A stretch of 64,000 nucleotides of DNA from Acrocarpospora macrocephala (GTDB taxonomy: Bacteria; Actinomycetota; Actinomycetes; Streptosporangiales; Streptosporangiaceae). The notes beneath the pieces were generated by a model. That model was not told the DNA's origin. It saw only the letters and a program-made list of their open reading frames with translations, and searched no databases. Every line of letters starts with the position of its first letter. The stretch's first letter is position 1. The stretch covers positions 62,001 to 126,000 of the forward strand of contig NZ_BLAE01000035.1 of the NCBI RefSeq assembly GCF_009687865.1, read 5' to 3'. The translations under genes were made by a program, and so were the position numbers. Positions 43,059-52,126 of the stretch are shown here, piece by piece.

Positions 43059-44300
43059 TTACGCGATGGAGCCCGACCAGAGGTTCTTGGCCGCGCTGTA
43101 GACGCCGAACAGCTCACCGTCGAAGTACGGGGAGACGCTGGTGTCGTAACGGTTGTTGCTGTCGGTGTCGGAGACGCCGATGGTCACCCCGTTCAGGTAG
43201 CCGAGACGGCGGGTGTTCTTGTACCCGACCAGCCACGACGAACCCAGCGCGCCCTCACCGGTGAAGCTGGACTTGACCCCGATCAGCTCCTCGGCCTTGA
43301 TGGCCGAAGCGCTGGCGGCGAAGGTCTTGCCGTAGCTCCACTTGAGGGTCTTGCCGGAGTAGGCGTAGTTGCCGTCCGGGTGCGACCCGCTCGGGTAGCC
43401 GAACACGAAGACCGGCTTGCCGACCTTCTGGTTGTAGGCCAGACCCTGCCCACCGACGTTGTCCCCAAGGCGACCGGCGTCAGCGAACTTCCAGACGAAG
43501 TAGTACGTCTTGCCGTTCCAGTGGACCTGGTCGATGTCACCGATGAAGGTGTCGAACCCCTTGTACTGGTCGTAGACCTCCTTGGTGACCTCGACCCAGC
43601 CGCCGAGCTGGTTCCAGCCCGTTCCGCCGCTGCTGAAGACACCGCTCGGCTTGCTCTTGCCGGAGGTGACTCCGTCATGCGGGGCCTTGAGGCCGTTGTA
43701 CACGGTGACGAACGCGTAGTCGCGGTCGCCGTCCTCGTACACGTCGTAGTCGTAGTGCGTGAACGCCTGCTTGCCGACGTAGATGCCCCACGGGGTCTTC
43801 CCCTGGTAGTACCCGGGGATGAACACCCAGTAGTCCAAGGTCTGGCCGTTGCTCTCGGTGTCGTAGACGGCGTGGCCGGCTGTGGCGACCAGGTTGCGGT
43901 ACGCGGACTGCACCGAGGTGGCCGTGGCCCAGTGCGGCTTGCCGTCAGTGCCGAGGAAGAACACCTTGCCTGAGGTCTTGGGCAGGTTGACGTTCTTCGA
44001 CTTCGCCGTCGACTTCTTCTCGTCGCCGATCGCCGGGACGACACCAGGCTTGCTGTCCGCGGCCGGGCCACCGGTCGAGACGTGCTTGGCCACAACCTTG
44101 GTCTCCACGTCGTACGGCGTGGCTCCGATCAGGTTGGCGGCGTCGTTGGCATACCAGTACGCGACGATGTTCTTGGCGGCGATGCCGGTCGAGGCCAGGG
44201 GAACAGCCTTGACGTCGTCGGCCGCCGAGGCCGGCGGGGTGACGAGGGCGGTGGCCAGCAGTCCGGCCGCGACACCGCCGATGGGGAGGATGCGCTTCAT
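43059..44300 (-). CDS. Secreted trypsin-like serine protease family protein
   Basis: 413 aa. The signal peptide is MKRILPIGGVAAGLLATALVTPPASA. A long pro-region or N-domain precedes a chymotrypsin-fold region with the histidine box VATAGHAVYD and a candidate Asp in DYDVYEDGDRDYAFV. The serine region is GEGALGSSWLVG in place of the usual GDSGGP. It resembles other actinobacterial secreted S1-like proteins. The altered serine loop leaves activity uncertain. ATG 44300 follows GGGGAG region bases. A perfect CRP-type site lies 200 bases upstream. Confidence 0.8.
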   Translation of the reverse strand: MKRILPIGGVAAGLLATALVTPPASAADDVKAVPLASTGIAAKNIVAYWYANDAANLIGATPYDVETKVVAKHVSTGGPAADSKPGVVPAIGDEKKSTAKSKNVNLPKTSGKVFFLGTDGKPHWATATSVQSAYRNLVATAGHAVYDTESNGQTLDYWVFIPGYYQGKTPWGIYVGKQAFTHYDYDVYEDGDRDYAFVTVYNGLKAPHDGVTSGKSKPSGVFSSGGTGWNQLGGWVEVTKEVYDQYKGFDTFIGDIDQVHWNGKTYYFVWKFADAGRLGDNVGGQGLAYNQKVGKPVFVFGYPSGSHPDGNYAYSGKTLKWSYGKTFAASASAIKAEELIGVKSSFTGEGALGSSWLVGYKNTRRLGYLNGVTIGVSDTDSNNRYDTSVSPYFDGELFGVYSAAKNLWSGSIA

Positions 44301-44482
44301 GGGGAGAACTCCTTGGTCTGTCGTGGAACGCCTCATGCGTCCCATGCGTCAGGAAAGGGATCACGGGGAACCTACTCCCCATCCCTTACGTTTCCAAGTG
44401 AGTTGGTAGGAAATACGGGGTTGGCTACCGAGGTGATGAACATGGGCGGTGCCCTGTCCAGCCAAGAGGCGGAAATTTGTAA

Positions 44483-44531
44483 CAGAGCCCGGCAGGGAAT
44501 GTGATCCATATCACAAGGCAGGCCTGCTCTG
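44483..44531 (-). terminator. Imperfect hairpin after the MFS gene
   Basis: CAGAGC (44483-44488) pairs with GCTCTG (44526-44531), with CAGG/CCTG and TGTGAT/ATCACA pairings inside. It starts 2 bases after the MFS stop and is followed on the minus strand by TTACAAATTT. Plausible terminator of the fxsA-SIR2-STAND-MFS operon. It contains the CRP-like site. Confidence 0.55.
44500..44515. promoter_or_regulatory. CRP/GlxR-type binding site
   Basis: TGTGATCCATATCACA fits the consensus TGTGA-N6-TCACA exactly. It lies 200 bases upstream of the protease-like gene and inside the terminator hairpin of the MFS gene. It could be a genuine cAMP-receptor-type site or only the stem of the hairpin. Confidence 0.5.
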
Positions 44532-44532
44532 A

Positions 44533-46143
44533 TCAGTCGTTCGCCATGGTGTATTGGCCAGTCAGGCGCTGGGTGAGTCGGCGTCGCCGGGTCGAAGGAA
44601 CTTCGGATGTGCTGGGCTCTGGGGAGATCGGCCCGGGCACTTCGTCCGGGGCGCTGTCCATGAAGAACAATTTTCTCAGCGGCTGGAGGAGGGTGCAGGC
44701 CAGCGCCAGCGCCAGAAGCGGCAGCGTCATCATCCACAGAGGGGTGAGGATGCCAAGGTGCTCGACCAGAAGCCCACCGATCAAGGTACCCATCGCCACC
44801 GCGCCAAACGAACACAGCCGCGTTACACCGGTGACCCGGCCCAGCTTCTGCGGGTGAACGTAGCGGGCCGCGAACTCTCTGATCGTGATGTTGCTCCGGC
44901 CCCCTGCCAATCCCATCAGCAATAGGGCTAGCAGGAAGGACAGCGCGTTCTGGGTGAACAACAGGCAGGCCAGCGCCACCACCCACAGCCACAAATGGAC
45001 CAGCAGCATGGAGACGCGGTTGATTCGCTTGGAGGAGTTCACCATGCGCCGTGCCAACCCCTGGGAGGGCGCTGCGATGGCGGATCCGAGGACCCCTCCC
45101 AACCCGGTTGCGGCCATGACAATGCCGACCACCAGCGGAGACTCGTTATCGCTCAAGTACACCAGGAAGATCGTCAACACCGCGCTGCACACGATATTGG
45201 TGATCACCGTCAACACGGTGGCCGTGCGGAGATAGGACAGGCGACGCAACTCCGCGAAGCCGCTGGTCGTCTCCTTCAGTAAGCGGCGCCTGGACGCCGA
45301 TTTGGGCGCTTCGATGCCCTGACGGGCCAGTTTGATCACGACGAGAGAGGCAAAGCAGAACATCAGGTTGGCGATGAACGGGCTGATGACGCTTATCCCG
45401 AACAGCATCCCTCCGAGGGGGCGCCCGACCATCACGGCCAGATGGATGGCGCTCTCATTTCTCGACAGAGCCCCGATCAGCTCCTTCTCGTTGACCAGCG
45501 TAGGCACTCGGGTCGATTCCGAAACCAGATAAAAAACGGACAAAGTGCTTTCAATTGTGACAATTAGAATTAAATGGTAGAAACTCAGTGATTTTAGGTC
45601 AATAAAGATAAATATCGACGTTATGAGGCTGAATCGGATCGTTTCGGTGACAATCATGATTCTGCGATGATCCCAGCGGTCCACAAGCGCGCCGGCTGGG
45701 ATGTGAAAGAGCAAGTTGGGCACTAGCCACGCGAAACTCACCCATGCCGCCGCCGTCGGCGAGTAACCCAGATGAAGGGCGAGCAGGGGGTACGCGACAC
45801 CCACCATTTGCAGCCCGAACGTTGAAGACGCCGAACTCAGCCAAGTGAACGTGAAGGCCCTGGATAGTGCCGGAGGAGCTTTGATGGACTGAAGTGGTGG
45901 CGTCTCGCTGGGTAGAGGGCTCTCGGAGGAGCCGCCCGTCATGGGCTGGGCAGGTGCGGGTGAGCTGAGTCCTGCGTGGTCTGGTGCGGGAGAAACCGTA
46001 TTCCCGTGTTTTGTCTCATTCGTGCCCGACCCCCCCGGTTGTGACTCTTGAAGGTCAGGTGCCCCGGAGTGGTCCGGGGATTCCCGTTCGGGCGAAGCTG
46101 TACGCAACAATGTAGAAGCTTGCCCTTTCCGGTACTCAGCCAT
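44533..46143 (-). CDS. MFS transporter with long hydrophilic N-terminus
   Basis: 536 aa. The first ~88 residues are Pro/Ser/Thr-rich and soluble. About twelve helices follow, in the MFS_3/enterobactin-exporter-like pattern (FTWLSSASSTFGLQMVGVAYPLLALHLGYSPTAAAWVSFAWLVPNLLFHIPAGALVDRWDHRRIMI). The motif-A-like loop DRWDHRR is present. An internal ATG at MTGGSSES is a possible later start. It begins 18 bases after the STAND gene stop, so it is the last gene of the operon led by the peptide precursor and may export the modified peptide. Bases 45540-45660 are notably AT-richer than the surroundings. Confidence 0.85.
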   Translation of the reverse strand: MAEYRKGQASTLLRTASPERESPDHSGAPDLQESQPGGSGTNETKHGNTVSPAPDHAGLSSPAPAQPMTGGSSESPLPSETPPLQSIKAPPALSRAFTFTWLSSASSTFGLQMVGVAYPLLALHLGYSPTAAAWVSFAWLVPNLLFHIPAGALVDRWDHRRIMIVTETIRFSLITSIFIFIDLKSLSFYHLILIVTIESTLSVFYLVSESTRVPTLVNEKELIGALSRNESAIHLAVMVGRPLGGMLFGISVISPFIANLMFCFASLVVIKLARQGIEAPKSASRRRLLKETTSGFAELRRLSYLRTATVLTVITNIVCSAVLTIFLVYLSDNESPLVVGIVMAATGLGGVLGSAIAAPSQGLARRMVNSSKRINRVSMLLVHLWLWVVALACLLFTQNALSFLLALLLMGLAGGRSNITIREFAARYVHPQKLGRVTGVTRLCSFGAVAMGTLIGGLLVEHLGILTPLWMMTLPLLALALACTLLQPLRKLFFMDSAPDEVPGPISPEPSTSEVPSTRRRRLTQRLTGQYTMAND

Positions 46144-46161
46144 CCCCCTTTCGCAGGATGA

Positions 46162-48195
46162 TCAGAGATTGAAAAGCATAGTCCTAGCGCGGACGAACTC
46201 ATGTGGGAACAGCTGAGGCGATGAGGCGTCTGTCGCGCGACGAGCGAGTTCGTAGGATTGCTCCTGATCGCCCATTCGCTTCGCGACCTGGGCGGCGGCA
46301 AGCAGGGCAGGGCCGTGGTTCGGCCCCATCGAAGTCGCGATCCTTGCCTCGATCGCTGCTTCGTCCAGTCGCCCGACACCTGCCAGAGCCAGTGCCCGCG
46401 CCGCCCGCACAGCCGGATCGGCCAGCACCATCGGATTCAGTTCCGCCGCTCGAAGAAGATCTTCCAGGGCTGCCGCCGCGTCCTCTCGCTCCGCGCGAAT
46501 CCGGCCCCGGCTCACCAGCGCGGCCGGGTCGTCGGGCGTGACGGTGAGCACCGAGTTGAAAATCGCGATGGCGGGGTTGAGCTGGCCGATCGCCCACAGC
46601 GCGTTGGCGAGTTCCCGTTTGATTGAAGGCTCGCTGGGGAGGCGGGCCACCGCGGCCTGGAGTTCGTCGATGGCCGGCCCGAACTGCTGCCGTTCGATGA
46701 GAATCTTCGCGACCGCGGATAGCAGGCGGGCCACCGCGCTGGGCAGCTGTAGCGCTTCAAAATTTTGGGCGGCCTGCCGGAAGCGGGCCAGCGCCGCATC
46801 GGGTTGGTTCTGGTACAGGGCGAGGTTGCCGAGCAGGGACAGAGTCTCGGCTCGAGTCCGGGTGGCGTTGGCGCCGCCGGCGTCCGAGGTCCTGCGCAGG
46901 GCCTCCAGGGCGTATTTCTCCGCCGGCATGAACTCACCCGTCGCGAGCGCGGATTCGGCCGCTTTCAAGAAGTCGGCCCCGCTGAGGGCGGTAGGCCCGG
47001 CGGGAACGTGGGCGTCTGGGTCTATCGAGGAGTCGTGCAGGATCTTGACCGCTTCTATCAGGCGGTCGTGCTGGAGTTCGTACCAGCGGGAGCCGGCGCG
47101 CTCCTCAGCCCGCAACACCCGGCGTCGTTCGAGCGCCTGGGCGATTTCATTGGGCATGCCGCCGGTCTCGCTCAGCCCCTCGTACGCGGTTCCTCGGGTG
47201 CCGTGTTCGGTGACGAATCGGTCGTACAGCCATTTGCGGAGAACTTCTTCGGGGATGCCATGGTCATCCGCGACGGCTTTGACCATCCGCGCACAGAAGC
47301 TGGTCAGCGCCTTGGCCACGTCGCCGTACTCGTCGATATGGGCCAGCGTGATCTCTTCTGTGTCTGCGGGGAGGGCGTCCCATAGCTGCGCGCAGACGAT
47401 CTGAATCTGCCAGGGTTCCACGGAGTCGAGTTCGATGCTGCGCCGCTCACCCAGGACGTTGAACGCGTGAACGGTGCTGAGGTCGCGAACCAGTTGCTCC
47501 GCCACCTGGGGGGCGAATCGCCGTGCTGTTCCGGCCAAGGGGCCCGTCACCGCGCTGAGCGCCGCGTCGACGCTGAGCGGGGACAGGCGCAGTCGGGCCC
47601 GCGAGTGTCCCGCCAAATCGGCCTCGCGCGGAAGCAACTCGGCGATCGCGTCCTCGCGGATGGAGACCAGCAGCCGGAGGTTCGGGATCTCCTTGGTCGC
47701 GTCGCCCAACTGGTCGAGGAACGCCTCCCGGTGCTTGCGCCACGGCGAAGGAGAGTTCAGGACCTCTTCGAACTGGTCGATCGCGGCGAACACCGGTATG
47801 TCGTCGCCGTAGCGGTCGGTGCGCCTGGGCCGGCTCCGCAGGAACTGCGAGACCGTGAGCTCGGAAAGCCGGCCCGGCGAATCGGCGGGCGACCACGAGG
47901 AGAGCAGGCAGAATGTGTACGGGTTGTGGTGGGAGGGCGTCGGGAAAGGCGTCCCGGGAGAGGCGCGCCCGGTCGGAAGGATATCGAGGTGGTCATCCTC
48001 AAGAAGAGGCATGGTCCCCGCGTGTAAAAGCGACGACTTCCCGATTCCCGATGGTCCGTAGAGCACGACCAGGCGGTTGCTCCGCCACAGGTCGGACAGC
48101 TCGCGCGATTCCCGGCCACGACCGAAGAACACGTCGCGATCACTACCCGCGAACGCTCGGAGCCCAACATACGGGTTCTCCCTCACCGATGTCAT
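46162..48195 (-). CDS. nSTAND1-type NTPase with C-terminal tetratricopeptide repeats
   Basis: 677 aa. The N-terminus NPYVGLRAFAGSDRDVFFGRGRE is the signature entry of nSTAND1 ATPases. Walker A is GPSGIGKS (residues 47-54) and Walker B is AAIDQFEEV. A winged-helix-like region with LQHDRLIEA follows near 390. The C-terminal ~260 residues are tetratricopeptide repeats (AESALATGEFMPAEKYALEALRR, AALARFRQAAQNFEALQ, NPAIAIFNSVLTVTPDDPAALVSRGRI). I use ATG 48195, whose TGA overlap (ATGA) with the SIR2 stop shows coupling; GTG 48204 is also in frame. STAND proteins act as switch-like sensors in conflict and immunity systems; here the likely output is the adjacent SIR2-like enzyme. Confidence 0.87.
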   Translation of the reverse strand: MTSVRENPYVGLRAFAGSDRDVFFGRGRESRELSDLWRSNRLVVLYGPSGIGKSSLLHAGTMPLLEDDHLDILPTGRASPGTPFPTPSHHNPYTFCLLSSWSPADSPGRLSELTVSQFLRSRPRRTDRYGDDIPVFAAIDQFEEVLNSPSPWRKHREAFLDQLGDATKEIPNLRLLVSIREDAIAELLPREADLAGHSRARLRLSPLSVDAALSAVTGPLAGTARRFAPQVAEQLVRDLSTVHAFNVLGERRSIELDSVEPWQIQIVCAQLWDALPADTEEITLAHIDEYGDVAKALTSFCARMVKAVADDHGIPEEVLRKWLYDRFVTEHGTRGTAYEGLSETGGMPNEIAQALERRRVLRAEERAGSRWYELQHDRLIEAVKILHDSSIDPDAHVPAGPTALSGADFLKAAESALATGEFMPAEKYALEALRRTSDAGGANATRTRAETLSLLGNLALYQNQPDAALARFRQAAQNFEALQLPSAVARLLSAVAKILIERQQFGPAIDELQAAVARLPSEPSIKRELANALWAIGQLNPAIAIFNSVLTVTPDDPAALVSRGRIRAEREDAAAALEDLLRAAELNPMVLADPAVRAARALALAGVGRLDEAAIEARIATSMGPNHGPALLAAAQVAKRMGDQEQSYELARRATDASSPQLFPHEFVRARTMLFNL

Positions 48196-49073
48196 CGGCC
48201 CCACCCCATGCGGGTGCGCAACTCGCTACAGAAGTCTTCGACCTTACCCCAGTATACGGATATATTCCATCGGCCGAAGAATTCGGTCAGATAATTCTGC
48301 GCGCTGTCGTCTGCACCGTCGCGAACGGTCGGCGGGAGGAGTTGCACGCTGATGTGCCGGCGGTGGTGCACGGCGGACACCGTCTTCAGCAGTCCTTGGA
48401 ACAATACGGCGAACGACCAGTCCTGCAGGCTGTAACCAATGAAGAGCAGGGGACGGGTGGTGAGGGCGGGGAGCAGCGCCGATGGAATCATCGCGTGGTC
48501 ATCACTGGCGTGGTCCATGGATAGGCTGATCAGGAATTCGATGTAGTCACTTTTGCTGAGCACCAGGGAACTGGGGTCGGCCATGTTCCCGTGCAGATGG
48601 AAGACTACCGGTTCACCCGGGCTGGGAATTAATTCAGGCCCGAAAGTGCCGTTCTGTCGATACCGGTTCACATGCCAGGGGCACGAGAGCGCGGTCGGCT
48701 GCTTTCCCGCACGTTTGAGCGCTTCAACCATGAAATCGTCATAGTTCGTGGTGAAGTAGACCGGTATCGGAAATCTCGCCATCACCGCGTGGGCCTCCAC
48801 GTCCGACGAGAAATCGGGTCGTCCCCGGGCCGTGAGCTCCTGGATCACCTGCCTCTTCACATAGATGGAATCGCCCTGGGTGATCATGGCGTAGTCCATG
48901 ACCTCGGGCAGCAGGTCGCTGGCCTTGAACGGGTATCCCAATCGGTTCGCCCAGTCCTCACTGAGCTCGCTACCGGTGGGCAGGGTTCCCCGGCTGACCC
49001 CAGCGCCGAGAAAAGGAGTGCAGTCGCCTGTGGTCAGCCCGTCGATGAGCCGGTTCCAATCGACCTCACGCAT
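48192..49073 (-). CDS. SIR2-like domain protein (probable NAD+-cleaving effector)
   Basis: 293 aa. SIR2-like motifs in order: nucleotide-binding PFLGAGVSRG (GAGVS at 23-27), PVYFTTNYDDFM (TTNYD 108-112), catalytic-type FHLHGNM (His161) and LLFIGYSLQDW. This layout belongs to the SIR2_2-type proteins of anti-phage systems, which hydrolyse NAD+, not to protein deacetylases: no zinc-finger cysteines are seen. The stop overlaps the STAND gene start, so sensor and effector are made together. The gene follows the peptide-precursor gene by 103 bases. Confidence 0.88.
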   Translation of the reverse strand: MREVDWNRLIDGLTTGDCTPFLGAGVSRGTLPTGSELSEDWANRLGYPFKASDLLPEVMDYAMITQGDSIYVKRQVIQELTARGRPDFSSDVEAHAVMARFPIPVYFTTNYDDFMVEALKRAGKQPTALSCPWHVNRYRQNGTFGPELIPSPGEPVVFHLHGNMADPSSLVLSKSDYIEFLISLSMDHASDDHAMIPSALLPALTTRPLLFIGYSLQDWSFAVLFQGLLKTVSAVHHRRHISVQLLPPTVRDGADDSAQNYLTEFFGRWNISVYWGKVEDFCSELRTRMGWGR

Positions 49074-49176
49074 ACGACCTACCGCCCCGGTCCATGACGG
49101 CGAGTCTCGCCGACGTTGGATGGTACCCCCGATACGGGATTATTTCCCAGGACGGATGGTTTTGGTGGGGCCCTTG

Positions 49177-49332
49177 CTACAGGGCTGCCTGGAATCGGGA
49201 CAGTGGATCCTCACGCAATGCCGCTTCCGCTATCACACGGCTGATCGCCTTGCTGAGAACACCGTGATCAAGAGCTGCGATTTCAGTCAAGGTCATCTTT
49301 TCGGTGTCCACAAGCGTGGTGTGTTCCGTCAT
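49177..49332 (-). CDS. FxSxx-type (FxsA-like) cyclophane peptide precursor, C-terminus FQAAL
   Basis: 51 aa, found by reading the gap between the SIR2 and FxsT-type genes. The start ATG 49332 has GGGAGG upstream with 7 bases between. The peptide opens MTEHTTLVDTEKMTL, continues TEIAALDHGVLSKAISRVI and ends in EDPLSRFQAAL. This matches FxSxx-COOH precursors as I know them: LVD start, [ED]-x-x-x-LD-x-x-VL, basic helix, and a C-terminal Phe with four residues after the crosslinkable position pattern F-x-S-x-x. Here the Ser is Ala (F-Q-A-A-L). The radical SAM maturase (53452-54681) would be expected to join the Phe ring to the residue two places on. First gene of the operon leading to SIR2, STAND and MFS. 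Confidence 0.8.
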   Translation of the reverse strand: MTEHTTLVDTEKMTLTEIAALDHGVLSKAISRVIAEAALREDPLSRFQAAL

Positions 49333-49398
49333 TCGGAGTCCTCCCGGGATCGGCCGCTCGCGTGTCGCGTCACCCTTGTTAATAGAGGAGAATGCGTG

Positions 49399-49428
49399 CT
49401 AAGTCCATAGCCGCTCAACCTAAGTCCA
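49399..49428. promoter_or_regulatory. Direct repeat CTAAGTCCA x2 in the fxsA / fxsT divergent spacer
   Basis: CTAAGTCCA occurs at 49399-49407 and 49420-49428, 21 bp apart (two helical turns), each followed by N-AG. It sits between the divergent precursor operon and the NB-ARC/TPR gene, about 70 bases upstream of the precursor start. Likely site of a shared regulator. Confidence 0.55.
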
Positions 49429-49552
49429 GAGGGCCCCTCGACGGTCGCGATCTAATCCGGTTTAGGGTTGGCCGAATTTATTTCGTGTTTCGGACGGCGG
49501 TCGATTGTGCGTTAGCATCACTGAAGTGTCGCCCAGTTACCCGGAGGCGTTT

Positions 49553-52105
49553 GTGGTCGATTCTGACACGCAGGGTAAGGGTCCCGCGGGAATTGGTTTT
49601 TCTGCACCCGAAGTATGGGGGAACGTTCCGCAGCGAAACACCAGTTTCACGGGCCGGTCGGAGTTGCTTGATCAGCTGCGCGAGCATCTCACCGGGCAAC
49701 GGGACGCTGTGGTGCTTCATGCGCTGCAGGGATATGGCGGCGTGGGCAAGACCATGCTCGCGATCGAATATATCTATCGTTACTCCCGGGACTACGAAGT
49801 CATCTGGTGGGTCCCATCGGACCAGCAAGCCCTGATGCGAAGCGCGCTCGCGGCGCTCGCGCCTCGGCTGGGCATTACCGGTCTTCCGCCGGACAAACTC
49901 GATGAAGCGATCGGTGCGGTGCGTGACGCTCTCAGGCGCGGCCAACCGTATGGTCGATGGCTGGTGGTCTTCGACAACGCCGACCAGCCCGAGGATCTCA
50001 AGGAGGTGCTCCCGCACGGCACCGGGCATGTGCTCGTCACTTCGCGCAACCACCGCTGGAAGCAGTCGGCCAAGACGCTCGAAGTCGACGTGTTCATGCG
50101 GGAGGAGAGCCAGGAGTTCCTGGGGCGGCGGGTGCCCGGCATCAGCGAGGCCGACGCCTACCGCCTGGCCGAGAGCCTGGGAGACCTGCCGCTCGCCCTC
50201 GAACAGGCCGGCGCGCTGATGTTCGAGACGGCCATGAGCGTCGACACCTATCTGGACCGTCTGTCCGAGGAGGCCGGCAAGGTCCTCGGGCAGGGCACCG
50301 TGCTCGACTATCCGGTTCCGATGGCGGCCGCGTGGAGCATCTCGCTCCAACGTGTGCGCGACCAGATGCCATCAGCCATGGCTCTGCTGCACCGCATCGC
50401 CTACTTCGGCCCTGAGCCGATCCCGCTCGATCTCATCAACCTCGGGCGTTTCGTGCTGGCTCCGTCGAATCTGCGGGACACGATCCGCGATCCGTACCGG
50501 ATGAGCGACGTGGTTCGTGAGATCGGCCGTTACGCTTTGGCTCGCCTGGACAACCTGCGCCGTACGCTTCAGATGCACCGGATCATCCAGGCGCTCATCC
50601 GGGAGGAACTGAACGAGAAGGAGCAGGAGACGGCGCGGCACGATGTTCACCTGCTGCTCGCCGCCGCGGACCCGGACCGGCCAGACGACTACGAGGCGTG
50701 GGAGGACTACGACAACCTGGTCGCCCACGTCGGTCCCTCGGCCATTATTGACTGCGATGATCCCGACGTGCGCAGGCTCGCCACGAATGTAGGCCGATTC
50801 CTGTTCGTCAAAGGTGACCTCAAGGCGTGTGAGGCATGGCTGAGCCGTGCCCTGGAACAGTGGACGGACAAGTTCCCGCCAACCGATCTGCACCTGCTGA
50901 TCGTTAAGCGGTTGCTGTCCACACTGCTGAACGCGTTAGGCCGTTTCGACGAGGCGTTCGCCATCGGAGAAGACGCGCTCGGCCTGCTTCGGCAGGAGCA
51001 CGGAGAAGAGCATGACGAGACGCTGATCATGCTCAACGTGCTGGGCGGAATCCTCCGCCAACGCGGCGAGTTCGTCCGCGCGCTGGAACTGGACGAAGGG
51101 TCGGTGCCGCTGCACACCCGGGTGTTCGGCAGCCAGCACCCCAACACCTTCCGAGCCACGAACAACTTCGCCATCGACAACGCGCTGGCCACCCGATATG
51201 AGGAGGCCCTCCGGCTGGATGAGGCGATCTACGAAGGCCGGCTGAACCACTACGGCAACGACGGTCACTACCAGGTGGCCTTCAGCCGGAACGCGATCGC
51301 CCGCGATCTTCGCCTGCTCGGGCGTTATGCCGAGGCGCGTTCCGAAGGCGAGCGAACCTTCGCCACCTACGCGGATATCGTCCGGCAGAAGACGCTCATC
51401 GAAAATCACACCGATGTGCTGCTCCAGGCCCGGGAACTGTCGGTGGCCCGGCGTAAGGCCGGCGCCTTCGACGAAGCCATCGAACTCGCCCGGACCGTGT
51501 TCCATCGTCACCGTGACACCTACGGGGAGGATCACCCCGGCACGCTCGCGGCGGCGGTGAGCCTGGCGAACGCGCAACGGCTGGTTGGAGATCACGAGCG
51601 GTCCGCTGAGTTCTCCGCGGACACCTCGGCTCGGTATGCCAAGACGCGAGGCCCTGACCACCCCTTCACCCATGGTTCGGCGTTGAACACCGCCATCGCG
51701 CACCGCCTGCTCGGTGAGCCATTGAAGGCCAAGAAGCTCTTCGAGAGTGCTTTGGCAGGCCTGACACGAAGCCTGGGCGAGGAACATCACTACACCTTGA
51801 CCTGCGTGACGAACCTTGCCAGCGTGCTGGCGGATCTCGGGGACAACGCGGAGGCGCGACGCCTGGGCGAGGAGAGCCTGGAGCGTTTCCGCAACGTGCT
51901 CGGCCTGGACCATCCGCACACGCTCGCCTGCCAGGCCAATCTGGTGCTCGACCTCAACGCGCTGGGAGAGACCGAACGGGCGGCCGACCTGAAGGATGAC
52001 GCGATCAAGCGATTCACCCGTGCGCTGGGCGAAGACTATCCAGATGTGCTTGCTGTCCAGCGCGGGTTACGGCTCGACTTCGACTTCGAGCCGCCGAACG
52101 TCTGA
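49553..52105 (+). CDS. fxsT: FxSxx system NB-ARC / tetratricopeptide repeat protein (FxsT type)
   Basis: 850 aa. The segment WGNVPQRNTSFTGRSELLDQL leads into an NB-ARC ATPase with Walker A GYGGVGKT (residues 60-67), Walker B WLVVFDNAD, sensor VLVTSRN and LPLALEQAGA. The C-terminal half is a long array of tetratricopeptide (NPHP-like) repeats with recurrent H-P-x-T-x-x-x-x-x-N (GEDHPGTLAAAVSLAN, GPDHPFTHGSALN, GLDHPHTLACQANL). I place the start at GTG 49553 because GGAGG (49543-49547) is 5 bases before it; the frame is open from 49505. This matches FxsT of FxSxx-COOH systems. It probably senses or regulates, like other STAND proteins. Confidence 0.85.
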   Translation: MVDSDTQGKGPAGIGFSAPEVWGNVPQRNTSFTGRSELLDQLREHLTGQRDAVVLHALQGYGGVGKTMLAIEYIYRYSRDYEVIWWVPSDQQALMRSALAALAPRLGITGLPPDKLDEAIGAVRDALRRGQPYGRWLVVFDNADQPEDLKEVLPHGTGHVLVTSRNHRWKQSAKTLEVDVFMREESQEFLGRRVPGISEADAYRLAESLGDLPLALEQAGALMFETAMSVDTYLDRLSEEAGKVLGQGTVLDYPVPMAAAWSISLQRVRDQMPSAMALLHRIAYFGPEPIPLDLINLGRFVLAPSNLRDTIRDPYRMSDVVREIGRYALARLDNLRRTLQMHRIIQALIREELNEKEQETARHDVHLLLAAADPDRPDDYEAWEDYDNLVAHVGPSAIIDCDDPDVRRLATNVGRFLFVKGDLKACEAWLSRALEQWTDKFPPTDLHLLIVKRLLSTLLNALGRFDEAFAIGEDALGLLRQEHGEEHDETLIMLNVLGGILRQRGEFVRALELDEGSVPLHTRVFGSQHPNTFRATNNFAIDNALATRYEEALRLDEAIYEGRLNHYGNDGHYQVAFSRNAIARDLRLLGRYAEARSEGERTFATYADIVRQKTLIENHTDVLLQARELSVARRKAGAFDEAIELARTVFHRHRDTYGEDHPGTLAAAVSLANAQRLVGDHERSAEFSADTSARYAKTRGPDHPFTHGSALNTAIAHRLLGEPLKAKKLFESALAGLTRSLGEEHHYTLTCVTNLASVLADLGDNAEARRLGEESLERFRNVLGLDHPHTLACQANLVLDLNALGETERAADLKDDAIKRFTRALGEDYPDVLAVQRGLRLDFDFEPPNV

Positions 52106-52126
52106 TCGCTGGTTCCGGGCGTTTCG

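Noticed and set aside
43059-44300. Frameshift at the serine-protease active-site loop
   Set aside because: The frame is continuous on both sides of GSSWL with normal codon use, so the missing GDSGGP looks like real divergence.
49392-49835. 147-codon plus-strand frame before the FxsT-type gene
   Set aside because: It overlaps the FxsT-type start in another frame, has no ribosome site and no recognisable product.
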